From Siphonodentalium dalli (lineage: Eukaryota; Mollusca; Scaphopoda; Gadilida; Siphonodentaliidae), in contig CP136063.1 in NCBI GenBank assembly GCA_032622095.1, positions 27,840,987 through 27,904,986 on the forward strand: 64,000 nt of DNA, written 5' to 3'. The notes beneath the pieces are model-generated. The model worked only from the letters and a program-made list of their open reading frames with translations, did not search any database and was not told the DNA's origin. How positions within the stretch are numbered: position 1 is the first letter of the stretch; each line of letters begins with the position of its first letter. Shown here in pieces: positions 35,785 through 47,258 of the stretch. Position numbers and translations under genes: made by a program.

Positions 35785-37939
35785 TCAATATAGATTAAGT
35801 GGTGGGTTATGGATGGACGCGTGAGTTTTCATTATTTTCATAGGTCGTAATGTGGATGATTCTGCATCAACATCTCGCGGGTGTTTTTTGGGAAATGTCA
35901 AATCTTCTTGTGTGATTTGTATTTGAGGTTCCTTAGCTGGAGACAAATGAATATCTTTCGTAGCTTCATTGGGTATTGGTGGGGTTAGTCTGTGACGAAG
36001 TTGCATATCAGTTCCCTTTATCATTTGGTTAAGTTTATTTCGTCGCTTTGCGATTTTAATTCGTCGCGTGTTGTGATTGCGTTGAGTCTGGTATTGGGAA
36101 ATTTTCGTGATACACTGAATAATGTATTTGCGACTTGAGATGGCAATCAGTAAAATTAATACGAACGTAATGACCGCGGGAATGATAATTTGGTAATAAT
36201 CCTGTTTTTTCTTTTGTTTGATGGGTTGCAGGTAAGTGACTGTTTGCAGAAAATCATATAATGATAGTTGCTTTATGGGGGGTAACTTGTTTGGAATCGA
36301 TACTTGAGGGGGCAAGTTATGAATTTGGGAAAATAATGGCTTCCATTGTGGCAATTTATGTAATTCAATAGTTGATTGTAATTGGGTTATCTGTGTCTTG
36401 ATGGTGATGTTTGATGAGTTCAAAGTTGTGAATGCAATTAGTTTGATACTGGCTGATGTAGCTATGCACCTTGGTGGTAAAGTTATCGTTGCGATGGGGG
36501 GTAAAATTGTGATTCTATACGGTCGTTTTCTTAAGAGATTGTGATGACAGTTTACTGTAAATGTATGAGCTTTCGTGGTTGTTATAAGCCATGTACATGC
36601 CGCCAGCTTAATAGCGGACGGTAAATTATACTGAGGGTAGATGGCTATAGGGCAATTTGTGGCGGTATTTTTTGTATCATTGGTGAGTATGTTGAATAGG
36701 CAGTTGTGATTATGTAATGCTGCTATTGAAATTTTTTGAATTTTACAATATGGTAATTTGTTTAAAATACACGGGTGATTGGCACCAATAGTGGTATATT
36801 TGGATCGGTCGGGAGATAATAGCAGATAATTATGAGTAATATCGGGGGTCTAATGGATAAAAAAATGGTATAGCGCGGAATATGTCAAACTGCATTCTGA
36901 TATCGCGTAAATAAATTGTTATGGTAATGATTAGTTTGCTGTCTGTGAGTATGGTTTGTGTGTTCGAATGTTGGTAATATTTTGCAATCCCCGATTCTAT
37001 GGGGAATGGTAACTTCAAATGGGCTGGAAGTAATTTCGTTATGCTGTCAAGTGCGTTTTTTAAATGTATTGGGCTTATGATCTCCGGTGTTAATCGGTGG
37101 TTAATTAGAGAAGCAATTTGAACTTTAAGATGTCGCAAATATAATTTTGCTTGGATAACATCTTGTTGTATTTCATGTAATATTACTAGAAACTTAGCGT
37201 TGATGATTGTGAATATTTCAATTGTATGTACGTGTTTTTGAGTTTGATGTGTTTCTTTTCGAAGTGTGGCTTGAATATTGGATATTGTTGTTGATAATGT
37301 GTTGACTCGTTGGCGATTTTCGTTTGAAATGACGCGTGTGATATTCATGATAGAATAAGCGGTTTGAGTATCGTGTTGGATTTTTTTTTGGTTTTGGTAG
37401 AGGGTTCGTATGTTATCTTCTACATGTGTAATATCTGACATTGAAGGTGTGCCAAATAAAAATTTGGCGATATCGCTGATTACTGGTAATATTGCTTTTT
37501 TGAGTCTTTTGGTATTATGGAGTTGATAATAATTATGATATTCATATTGGATTTGTTTTGTTTCCGTGAGAGCCGCTGCTAATTCAGTTTGTAAATCTGT
37601 TAAAATGTTGATGAGATTAAAGTTAATGTTATTTGTCTCGTTCCTGAATGGAGGTTTGTTATGGTGATATGTGCTTTGATGAAACGTGGCACAAATGCTA
37701 TTGAGTTTATTTTGGGCCATCCTTATGTCGCTAGCAAGTCTTGTTATGTAGGAATAATATGGTCTGAGTTCGATGAGAAAACTGAGATCCCAATTTTCAT
37801 TTGAGACAGCAATTTGCCGGTGATGCAAAAATAACATGTTCTGTCGACTTAACATAGCGTCACTAGTTTGAAAGCCGATGATAAGTATGAAGAGGGTCGC
37901 TTTAACGAATTTTCTGTGGGCTTCATATCGCTCGCACCC
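35785..37939 (-). pseudogene. env: F-like envelope gene (env), one frame break
   Basis: Predicted membrane glycoprotein of the gypsy/errantivirus and baculovirus F-like type. The minus-strand frame opens at a splice acceptor (AG at 37940-37941) and begins with a hydrophobic signal-like segment (TLFILIIGF) before the first ATG at 37855. A basic KRLKKA site is followed by a hydrophobic stretch and FLFGT, as at the cleavage and fusion region of F-like proteins, then a long helical region. After a cytosine run near 36843-36847 the frame changes, and the distal part (open from 36849 to 35785) has spaced cysteines, a membrane span (IIPAVITFVLILLIAI) and a long basic tail. About 718 codons span the region. 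The lack of an in-frame ATG before the signal segment implies a start supplied by an upstream exon. Confidence 0.82.
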
Positions 37940-37955
37940 CTATAAGTAAAAATAT
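37939..37955 (-). promoter_or_regulatory. Candidate env splice acceptor
   Basis: The minus strand reads TATTTTTACTTATAG then GGG. The env frame is closed by TAG at exactly this point and open after it, so a spliced mRNA would be needed to reach the signal segment. GTGAGT at 47833-47838 in the leader is a possible donor, but its phase and the lack of an exon ATG leave the pairing unproved. Confidence 0.5.
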
Positions 37956-38600
37956 AGGTGTGTATTAGCGGGTTAGCCGGTATCTGATTATAAAGATAGA
38001 TTCGCGTGGGCATGGCTTATATGGGTTAACTGGTTTGATTAATCGATGAGATTTTTCGGCCGGTGTAAGTTGTAATGTGTGTCTCAGTTTACTGTGTAAT
38101 CTGGGTACCCCCAGAAATCGACGAAAAATGACGTCACGCGATGCCAGTGTGGATACCAATTAGCAGCGCTGCGTGTGTTAGGCGTGTCGACAAAGGTAAT
38201 TAGTGGTATAGCGGTATAAAAGCGTTTGTATGATGGCTGTTTGTGCCTATATAATTTAACGTGGGCTACATCGTGCTAATGAAGATTGGTATCATTGAAA
38301 ACATCACATGGACATCTGAATGTGAATGACGAGTGGTATTGCTGTATTATTTATAAAATGTATGTGTCATAGGGTGTAGGTATACCAACAGTCATGTCAA
38401 TATGGATATCAAAAGGCATATGAATAAATGCGTATTGTGTACTGCTATATATAGGTTCTTATTGCTATATTTGACATGATTATTGGCGGAAATATTTGTT
38501 GATTGTATAGTATTAGGGGAGTGCAATTGACGCATGTAATAGTAGTTATATCTATATTGTAATGATAATATTTGATCACGCATTGTCACGCGGCTCTGGT
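37942..38600. other. Start of the long pol-env non-coding stretch
   Basis: No open frame with a domain. It precedes a tandem array, with a 17-19-base G run at about 38613-38630. Confidence 0.5.
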
Positions 38601-39175
38601 TATCTTGGCGGTGGGGGGGGGGGGGGGGGGTATGTTTACGATATCGTCGTGTTGGGAGATATATTGTGATTTTCACATACATGTTATTGAGGCTCATTTT
38701 AGCTCTGCATATGTATATGTGATTTAGGGTATTGTGGGCAGTTGAGGGGGGGGGGGGTGGTACATATACGATATGGTCGTGTTGGGAGATATATTGTGAT
38801 TTTCACATACATGTTATTGAGGCTCATTTTAGCTCTGCACATGTATATGTGATTTAGGGTATTGTGGGCAGTTGGGGGGGTGGTACATATACGATATGGT
38901 CGTGTTGGGAGATATATTGTGATTTTCACATACATGTTATTGAGGCTCATTTTAGCTCTGCACATGTATATGTGATTTAGGGTATTGTGGGCAGTTGGGG
39001 GGGTGTACATATACGATATGGTCATGTTGGGAGATATATTGTGATTTTCACATACATGTTATTCAGGCTCATTTTAGCTCTGCACATGTATATGTGAATT
39101 AGGGTATTGTGGGCAGTTGGGGTGTGGTACATACACGATATGGTCATGTTGGGAGATATATTGTGATTTACATCT
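38600..39175 (+). repeat. Tandem array, about 122-bp units, inside the retrotransposon
   Basis: GTTGGGAGATATATTGTGA recurs at 38651, 38781, 38904, 39026 and 39148. Spacing is 122-123 bp except where a longer G run makes it 130. Each unit ends in a G-rich stretch of variable length. A repetitive minus-strand open frame (38699-39025) results from the array and has no independent support. Confidence 0.88.
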
Positions 39176-39999
39176 CACTAGATACGTGGTGTGTGGGGGA
39201 GGGGTCTGGTGTATGTGTTGTGGAAGTGGAAGGTTAACCTATCGGTGTTCTTGTCATATTTATTGGTTTGTGTGGGTCGCTTGATTTGGGTTATTTGAGT
39301 TTAATGAATAATTATGGATAGTTTTATGTTTATGAGGCAGATAAATTGGCCGGGTAATGTTTGTTTATGTTGAAATATTCCTATTTATTGATATGATACT
39401 TGTGTAACATATTTTTATTGTATTTATTTTATTTTTGTTGTTTGAGGGAAGCAAGTTTTAGCCCTGTGTGCATGGTGCACCGATGCACACTGGACTTGCC
39501 AGCATTGAGTTATATGTGATTATTAGATGATGTTTAGTGTGTTTATTTATCATTGGATATTATGTTTAGATGTGTAGAAGAGATATCGCTTGAGAGCTGG
39601 TTCGATGTTAGCGGGAACAGGGGTTTGTAATATATATTACCGTGTGGGTCTATTTGAGATATATAGTGCCTAGCATGTCCCTCGGGAATCTTCGAGAGTG
39701 CCTACTTGGTTTGGCACAGCGTCTCGATTCGATACGGACGCTATGCTATTGGTTGAGCTACAAAGAGTAACTTTTGTAAACGTGCTAAATCGCCAAAGAT
39801 TATTTAATTATAGTCTAAGATTGGTTGAAATGTAAAGAGATAGATATAGTATTAGACCGCTGCCAAGAATTATTACAGAGTTCAATACTGTTATTGATTG
39901 GGTTATCTAAGTTTTAGAATGAAGAGCGTTTGTTTGTTCGTTCAAATAAATTTGGTTTTAGTTAGAGAAATGCCGGGGTTGATATAATATACGCTCTAT
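39176..39999. other. Non-coding, between the two arrays of the retrotransposon
   Basis: No recognised gene or repeat. Confidence 0.5.
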
Positions 40000-40900
40000 A
40001 GTAAAGAGTGTTATACGTTTGCTTCTGGGTTTCGTGGGTTCAAATAATGTCGGTAAATGTGTGTGAGATGCGAGGTGGGAAATCAGTGATGATGGTGGAA
40101 ATGTCGTGGTTTCTGTACCAATCGTTCTGTGATAAAGAACGTTATTTGGCAGTATTGGGGGCAGTGATATTGAGGGAAATATGCCGTGATGATTGTATCA
40201 CCTACCATATAATATAATTACAGTGGCGTTGGTGGGTGGGGTGTCTACATTGAGGGATAATATGCCGTGGTTTCTGTACCAATCGTTCTATGATAAAGAG
40301 CGTTGTTTGGCAGGAGGGGGTAATGATATTGAGGGAAATATGCCGTGATGATTGTATCACCTACTATATAATATAATTATAGTGGCGTTGTGGCGGTGGT
40401 GGGTGGGGGTGTCTACATTGAGAGATAATATGCCGTGGTTTCTGTACCAATCGTTCTTATGATAAAGAGCGTAGTTTGGCAGGAGGGGGTAGTGATATTG
40501 AGGGAAATATGCCGTGATTATTGTATCACCTGCTATGTAATATAATTATAGTGTCTTGTGTCGGTGGTGGGTGGGGGTGTCTACATTGGGGGATAATATG
40601 CCGTGGTTTCTGTACCAATCGTTCTTATGATAAAGAGCGTTGTTTGGCAGGAGGGGGTAGTGATATTGAGGGAAATATGCCGTGATTATTGTATCACCTG
40701 CTATATAATATAATTATAGTGTCTTGTGTCGGTGGTGGGTGGGGGTGTCTACATTGAGCGATAATATGCCGTGGTTTCTGTACCAATCGTTCTTATGATA
40801 AAGAGCGTTGTTTGGCAGGAGGGGGTAGTGATATTGAGGGAAATATGCCGTGATGATTGTATCACCTACTGTATAATATATAGTGTATTGTAGCGTTCGT
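40000..40900 (+). repeat. Tandem array, about 168-bp units, inside the retrotransposon
   Basis: ACCAATCGTTCT recurs at 40117, 40278, 40446, 40614 and 40782, i.e. a 161-bp step and then three exact 168-bp steps. Units contain ATGATAAAGAGCGTTG, GAGGGAAATATGCCGTG and a GGTGGTGGGTGGGGGTG tract. Despite a period divisible by three there is no long open frame, so the array is non-coding. Confidence 0.9.
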
Positions 40901-41322
40901 GTGCTATGTCAATGAATATATGATTGAGTTAAGCATATTGGAGGGAATGAAGATGTAACTGAGTCATGAACGGGAGTTTGCCATATTTCGGAGATTGGTG
41001 CGAGAGGCAATGATCGACAGGTTGGCATGTTTCGTGAATAAACAATTTATTCAAAGACGCCGAGTGTCAGTCCTTAGCGAAAGATATATATTACATGTCG
41101 GTTAAATTTACTTCGGCATCATGACTCAATGCACACCTGTTAGCAATAATTGAATTAGAGATTTGGGAAACGAGATGATGCCCTGTCTATCTCTGTGCCG
41201 AAGGGGGTGGGATGGGAGAATTGCAGTAGGGTTATGCCTTAGTAAAACCTGTTTTATATAATACTAATAAAAGTTATGTAAATTATCTATCATTAGTGAT
41301 TGTGAGGTACTTTGATACATGA
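40901..41322. other. Non-coding, downstream of pol
   Basis: No recognised feature between the array and the end of the integrase frame. Confidence 0.5.
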
Positions 41323-44300
41323 CTATGAATGTTCGATATCAGTTGTCATCTGATATAAATCATATGTTTCCGTACTTTCGTTTGACCAATTTGTCGAACG
41401 GCTGTCGGGTGATGTATATTGGAAGGAATTAGAAAACGATGAATCTTTAGGCGTGTGTTTGGCGTATGGTGAATATAATTTACGATGCCGGCCGCGTTTG
41501 TTATCTGCACGATCGGATTTTGTGTCTGGCGTCGTACTATAAGAATTTTGCGTAATTAATTTGTGTTTTATGACATTTGGCTCCTGTGTTTGGGGCCTAG
41601 ATTGGTCGCTGGGTGATAAATCCGGGGGTGATTGGCTGTCTGTTTTATTAAAATGTTTCGAAGCCATGAGTCTGTTGGCTAATGCAGCCAATGGTATTGA
41701 AGAACTGTCATCTGTGTTTGAGCGCTCAAGTTGAGCGCGCTTAATTGCCGTCGTTTTGAGGTCATCGTCTGATTCCAATGTGGATTGAGAGCTATTATTA
41801 TCGACACTGGCTTCACTCGGTGGAAATGCAAATCGATTATGTCGTTTATTTTTTAAGTGATTGGGAATTTGAGGTGTAGGCCAATCAACGGGGGATGGTT
41901 TGATGTGTTTAGCATGTGATTTTGTTAATTTAGCAGATAGGTCATGTCTTAATATGTAAGATATGGGGCCTGTTTGTTTCAAGATACGCCAAAACGGCTC
42001 ATATTTAAATGAAAATTTGTGATTTGGTTGGTGGATTTTGTAATAGACGGATTGGCCTATTTTAAAGGTTGGAATAGATCCACCTTTGTTCTGTTTGTGG
42101 TCGCGAGAGGCTGTTTCGAGGAGAGATTTTATAGTTTTAAAAATAATGTGTTGATTTTGAAGCGTGGTGGCTAAAAAATCCTCTCCTAAATACTTTTCTC
42201 TGTGTGTTAAAATTCGGTCTATGCTTATCTGTGGTTCTCTAAAAAAAGTTAGAAAAAATGGTGAATGTGTATGTACACTGGAACAATAGAAGTTCATTGC
42301 TTGTGATGCATAATTTAGATATAGGTCCCAATTTTCTACATTTGCTTGGGTGATTGTTGAAATGATTGATGCTAGACTTCTATGTGAGCGTTCACTTTTC
42401 CCATTACTTTGGGGTGAGTAGAACGAGGTGAGGCGGTGATTGATATGGTAATATTTACAAAATTCAGTGAAGGTAGAGTTTGCAAACTCGGACCCATTAT
42501 CAGTTAATATGCCTTCAACTGATCCAAATAAAGTGAAATACTCTGAATTCAATCTTTCTAAAATTGTATCCACCATTTTGTTAGGTAATGCGTATGCTAA
42601 AGTGTGTAATGAAAATTGAGCAATAATAGTTAAGATAAATCTATTTCCTGGCTGTGTTTTGGGGGAAAATGGTCCCATAAGATCGATAGCTATGAGTTGG
42701 CCTGGCCTTGATGGGGCAGTGACTGGTTGAAGCGGGATTTTTGGATTATAAGCATTTCGTTGTCGGCATGTATGACAATTGTTTATGTATGTGACAATTT
42801 TTGCAAACAATTGAGGTGTGTAATATCTGTTTCGTATGGTCGCGTATAGCGATTGTACCGCTCTATGGCCGAGATTGTGATATTGGGATATAACTTCTTG
42901 TGCTATTTTGTCCGTTATATATATTCGTAATTTAGGTATGTCATTATATATTGATATATAGTGTAGGATACCATCTTTGAGAATAAAGGTTTTTGCTAAT
43001 TTTTCGGGTATATTTGTTGATTGCATTTGTTTGATAATATCGGAGATTGTGTGGTCTCCTGATTGTTCATCTCTTATATTAGTTATAGGAGGAAGGACCG
43101 GGCTGTCGTCGAGATCAACTGATGATTCGGAATCCGTGTTCTGTTTTGGTTGTTTTTTTTTGTTTTGAAAATTCCTGAATATCTTTCATGTCAAGTATAT
43201 TAATATCCGGTACAAGGGGATTGAGGGGTGGATTTGGGTCGCTATCGGTGCAAGAATTGATGCACGGGTGTGTGTCGGGGTTTATCCGACTGCAAAAATC
43301 GGCCGTAACATTGTTCGTGCCTTTAATATAAGTAATTTTTGGGTTCAATGCTGATATTTCCAAAAACCATTTTTGAATTTTTGTGTTTATCAGATCCTGT
43401 TTTTTAAACATGTGGATGAGGGGTAAGTGGTCTGTTTTAATCTCTACTTGGGATCCCTGTAAGTAAAATTTAAATTGCCTTGCAAACGTATATATAGCGA
43501 ATGCTTCTTTTTCCGTGACAGAATAATTCCTTTGTGATTTGTTAAGTTTTTTTACTGGCGAGCGCGATTGGTAGTTCAACGTGTTTATCATCTTGGCTAT
43601 TAGCATATTGTGATAATATCGCCCCGATACTATGGATAGATGCATCTACTGTCAGAATGAACAGTTTGTCGGGATTTGGGTAAGCTAAGATGGGGGCGGT
43701 TGCTAAACTTTCTTTAAGCGTGTCGAACGCTGTTTGGCACGGCGCATCCCACACAAATTTAGCATATTTAGCTGTGAGTTTGATTAAAGGCAATGCCGTG
43801 GATGCGAAAGTGGGAGAATATGACCTGTAAAAATTAAGAATTCCCAGTAATCTGCGGACTTCTTTAACTGATTTCGGAGGTGGTAGAGACTTGATAATTG
43901 AAATTTTTTCAGGGTCAGGGGATGTGCCCTTGTCGGAAATAATATGTCCTAAAAATTTGACTTGTGGTTGACAAAATTTAGATTTTGATAGTTTAACTAT
44001 TAAGCCGTATTCTCTGAGTCTGTCAAATAATTTTGTGAGCTGCTGTATATGCGTTTGAGGATCGGAGCTATGACAGATGAGGTCATCGACAAATCCTTCC
44101 ACGAATGATAAATCGTGTAGGGCCATGTTCATGAGTTTTAAAAAATACCCTGAGCTCGAGACATATCCCATCGGAGCTCTTTGATAACTGTATTGTCCTT
44201 CGGACGTATTCATAGTTAATATGGGGACATGTTCGGGTTCGACCCCAATAACATGATAAGCATTTGATAGGTCAAAGATACTGAAAATTGTTGAGCCGAG

Positions 44301-45493
44301 TAACTTGGACGATATTTCTGTAAAACTAGGCATCGACCATTTTAATGGAATGGAAACATCGTTGAGTTTTCTGAGATCGATTACCAATCGGTAATTGGGA
44401 GTACCATCGGGATTGGGTGTGGCTTTGCGTATGAGGAGACTGGGAAATCCCCATGATGAATGGGCAGTGGGTTTAATAATGTCTGCATCTAATAATTTTT
44501 TTATCTCAGCAGCCATAATTCGTTGTTTGTTCAGCGGTGTCGGATATTTTTTGCAAAAAATAGGTAAAGTATTTGGTTTGAGGTCGATTTTCATTTTAAT
44601 TTTTGGACAATATCCTATCTTGTTTATGTCATTTGTAAAAACATCAGGGTATTGTGATACTAGTTGCAATATTTGATGTTTAAGGTGTTGAGGTGCCACA
44701 ATATCATCTATAGATATAGGGTGAGTCGTGGTGACTGGAGGGTTAATGTCAGGGTGAGTCGTGGTGACTGGAGGGTTAATGTCTTGCCGGTCACCTATTG
44801 TGTTTATACTGTGTTTGATTGGCGGAGATGAGTTAATGTTTTCCTCATCGGATGCCCTGCATATCATTTGCTCTTGAGTGCCAAATGCTTGTGCGATTAC
44901 CCGACCTTTCCTAATGGACATATGTGACGCCGATTGGTTTTCTATCATGACGCAAATATTTGGATTATTTGCATCTGCTATCGTGTCGGTTACATGTACA
45001 TTTGGTTCCTGTTCGAAAATGGACATGTTACCTTTGCCTATTCGGATTATAGGTGTGTTAAACATATCATTTGGCCCTATTAGTTTGCCTTTTATGATTG
45101 CGCATGAGTGGGGTGATAATGAAACGTTATTTGTTGATCGGATGAGTGACGCAATGTGACCATCCCTTAACATTGGGTATAATTGGTTCTGTATTCTAAA
45201 TTTTTCTAGATCAAAGTAAAGTCTAATACTGTGTTGTTTCATAAAGTCGCGCCCTAAAATGCAGGGACGGGACAAGGTTGCACATATGACAAATTTGTGA
45301 GTAAGAGTGAGTTTTCCGATTCTAAATGTGAGATGTGTGGATCCAAAAACTTTCATTGGGGTTCCATCGGCTGATGTGAGTAACACATGTTCTTTAATTA
45401 AAGGTGGTCGATTTGGTATGGATCTATAAATGTCGTATTTCAAGCAACTGGTGGTTGCCCCGGAATCTAATAGTGATCTAATCCGTTGTGTAT
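41323..45493 (-). pseudogene. pol: pro-pol: protease, RT, RNase H, integrase; three frame changes
   Basis: The polyprotein replicates and integrates the element. Protease: LLDSGATTSC with the DSG active site at about 45460. RT: RLVIDLRKLNDV, APMGYVSSSGYF and catalytic FVDD at about 44090. RNase H: LTVDASIHSIGA, SVTEKEAFAIY, EIKTDHLP and TADFCSR. Integrase: HHCC finger (HNLGH...CHTC), AIDLMGPF, LTDNGSEFAN, and SPQSNGKSERSH supplying D-D-E with 35-residue spacing, then an EPFW...GPISYIL end and a long Ser/Thr-rich tail. The frame changes beside an A4 run (about 45490), at A7 (43547-43553, before RNase H) and at A9 (43153-43161, before integrase). A 33-bp exact duplication (44718-44783) repeats PPVTTTHPDIN upstream of RT. 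All catalytic residues I can see are present, so the damage is confined to homopolymers. Confidence 0.93.
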
Positions 45494-46104
45494 TTTAATG
45501 ATAGTTGAGCATGGTGTTTGGTTTAGAGCACCATCTGTCATATCACTTGGATATTTAAGTACTGGTATGGTGTGTTGTATGGGTTTGACTGGTGGTATTA
45601 TAGGGTTAATTGCAGTATTGGAATGTGATTCGCGAGAATTGGTGCATGTTGACTTTCTTTTGGATGATGAGTAAGAATTAGTAATGTGTTGGTGCTTGGG
45701 CTTTTCAAGGCGATTCAGGGTTTTAAATTGGGAAGGAAAGGTTAAATCCAGAAGTGGTGAGATAGACTTATTGGAAGAATTATGAAATCTGGGTTTCATA
45801 GAGGAACACCTGCTATGGCAGAAAGTGGTATGTGTTACGTGCCTGTGGCGAGGGAGATCAAGTGGGCGCCGCGTGCGGTTATTAATATATCGTTGGTTTT
45901 GGCACTTTGGTGGTAGCGTGGGGTAATGATTAATGGACTGCAGCTGTGAATTATAGACTCTATGCTTTTGAGATTCGTATGTTCGATGATCTTTAGCATA
46001 TCTATGATTGTGGTTGTGTATGGTGCTAATTTGATGTGTTATTGGACTCATTGCTTTGCGTTGGTGGGTGGGGGTGAAATTTGTGATGCAATGAGTCCTT
46101 ATAT
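45467..46104 (-). CDS. Trans-frame linker between Gag and protease
   Basis: Open in the -1 frame from the gag frameshift site to 45467, about 210 codons. Rich in His, Asn, Ser, Thr and basic residues with no domain, resembling a disordered linker upstream of protease. Its internal ATG (46051) lies in the stem of the frameshift signal and need not be used. It stops just after the protease frame opens; the protease frame lies one base back, so a second shift or a one-base deletion in AAAA near 45490 separates them. Confidence 0.65.
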
Positions 46105-46111
46105 GTTTAAA
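46044..46111 (-). promoter_or_regulatory. Programmed -1 ribosomal frameshift signal
   Basis: On the minus strand the slippery heptamer T TTA AAC (46105-46111) lies in the gag frame, followed by a 6-nt spacer that includes the gag stop TAA. A perfect 11-bp stem follows: GGACTCATTGC (46088-46098) pairs with GCAATGAGTCC (46044-46054) across a 33-nt C-rich loop. The -1 frame after the heptamer is open for about 210 codons. UUUAAAC is among the strongest known eukaryotic slippery sites. It would fix the Gag to Gag-Pol ratio. Confidence 0.9.
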
Positions 46112-47244
46112 AATTGGTTGTTATTTTGAGCCCGACGTCTGCATTGGTCTGTGGTGTGATTGGTTAATCTGCAGTATGTGCAGAAGAGGGGTCGTTGATG
46201 TGTTGTAGTATATCTTGCATCCATGGTTTGGATGCGGTTTGGATGGGAGACCCTTGGTTCAGAGTAGGGGTGATGGGAATTTGAAGGTTGGCGCCTGTGG
46301 GGGTGATCATTGATGCGGTGTCTGTCTTTGGATTGGCGGTGGGTGTAAGTGGATTGTGATGGTCCTCTTGGAATGTGCCGGTGGTTATTGTCGATATCCA
46401 TTGGTTGATGGGGTTGTAACTGGGGGAATTGGTTATAATCATTATGATGTTCACCGTAACGTAGGCGATAACGTTGCCGAAGGTTCATTTCGCGTAGGGC
46501 AATATCAGTAGCTCTATCAAGCGTTACGGGGTCGTCTTTGAGAAGCCTGAATTTGATACTAGAGTCGCGAATACCGTCGGAAAAAAATGCTACTAATTGG
46601 GATTGCACTGCTCTTGTGTTAATTTCATCAGTAAACGCGTGTTTAGCAAGGGTACGTATGCGTTCTGCAAACATGGCAATTGTTTCCGTATGTCTCTGCC
46701 TAATGGCTCGTAATGAGGAAAGGGCTTGAGGCGAATCAGTTATGGAACTGAATAATGAGCGTAACTGTGATTTAAGATCGGTCCAGGTGAACGTGAATTT
46801 TCCGTCTGTGTTATTTTCATTTATGAAGCGTTGAATAAATTCAGAAACTTGAGATTTGCATGTCTGAGCGGCAATTTTGATGATAGTCTCATCTTGTGCC
46901 GAAATCGTGCGGGAGTATTTTTCCACCGCATGGACCCATTGGGGAAAAGCGTCAGACTTGCCATCGAAGGGTTCAATAATGGAATTCATCCCCAACAGTG
47001 CTGTTATTGTTGTTTGTGTTTTTAAACTTTCGGTCTGGTCGCGGATAGAACTAGTGAAATGGCTAATTTCATGGGTAAGCCTTGACAATAACAGGTTTTG
47101 AGTACCTTTGCCCATTTCATTAGTAATGTCTGTGTGGGGGGATCTTGCGGTTGATCGGTCTGTTTCCCTGTTTGATTCAAGGTGATGCTGATAATTTTGG
47201 CTTGGATGAAAATAATCGCTGCTCTGTGGAGGTGGTGACTCCAT
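46099..47244 (-). CDS. gag: Gag polyprotein
   Basis: A 381-residue structural protein that forms the particle and binds the RNA. It has an N-terminal proline/glutamine/serine-rich region, then a retrotransposon-type capsid domain (FDGKSDAFPQWVHAVEKY through LRAIRQRHTETIAMFAERIR, about residues 90-210), an Arg/His/Ser-rich segment, and one CCHC knuckle, CTYCRLTNHTTDQC (near residue 360). ATG at 47244 is chosen because an in-frame TAG lies about 13 codons upstream. The frame is intact. The last codons contain the frameshift heptamer. Confidence 0.93.
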   Translation of the reverse strand: MESPPPQSSDYFHPSQNYQHHLESNRETDRSTARSPHTDITNEMGKGTQNLLLSRLTHEISHFTSSIRDQTESLKTQTTITALLGMNSIIEPFDGKSDAFPQWVHAVEKYSRTISAQDETIIKIAAQTCKSQVSEFIQRFINENNTDGKFTFTWTDLKSQLRSLFSSITDSPQALSSLRAIRQRHTETIAMFAERIRTLAKHAFTDEINTRAVQSQLVAFFSDGIRDSSIKFRLLKDDPVTLDRATDIALREMNLRQRYRLRYGEHHNDYNQFPQLQPHQPMDIDNNHRHIPRGPSQSTYTHRQSKDRHRINDHPHRRQPSNSHHPYSEPRVSHPNRIQTMDARYTTTHQRPLFCTYCRLTNHTTDQCRRRAQNNNQFLNI

Positions 47245-47258
47245 TATGTTATTAAGGA

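Noticed and set aside
38699-39025. Repetitive 108-codon minus-strand frame
   Set aside because: Produced by the 122-bp array in a non-coding part of the retrotransposon; frame continuity depends on G-run length.
45467-45493. Second programmed -1 frameshift between the linker and protease
   Set aside because: No X-XXY-YYZ heptamer lies in the short overlap; a one-base loss at AAAA explains it better.
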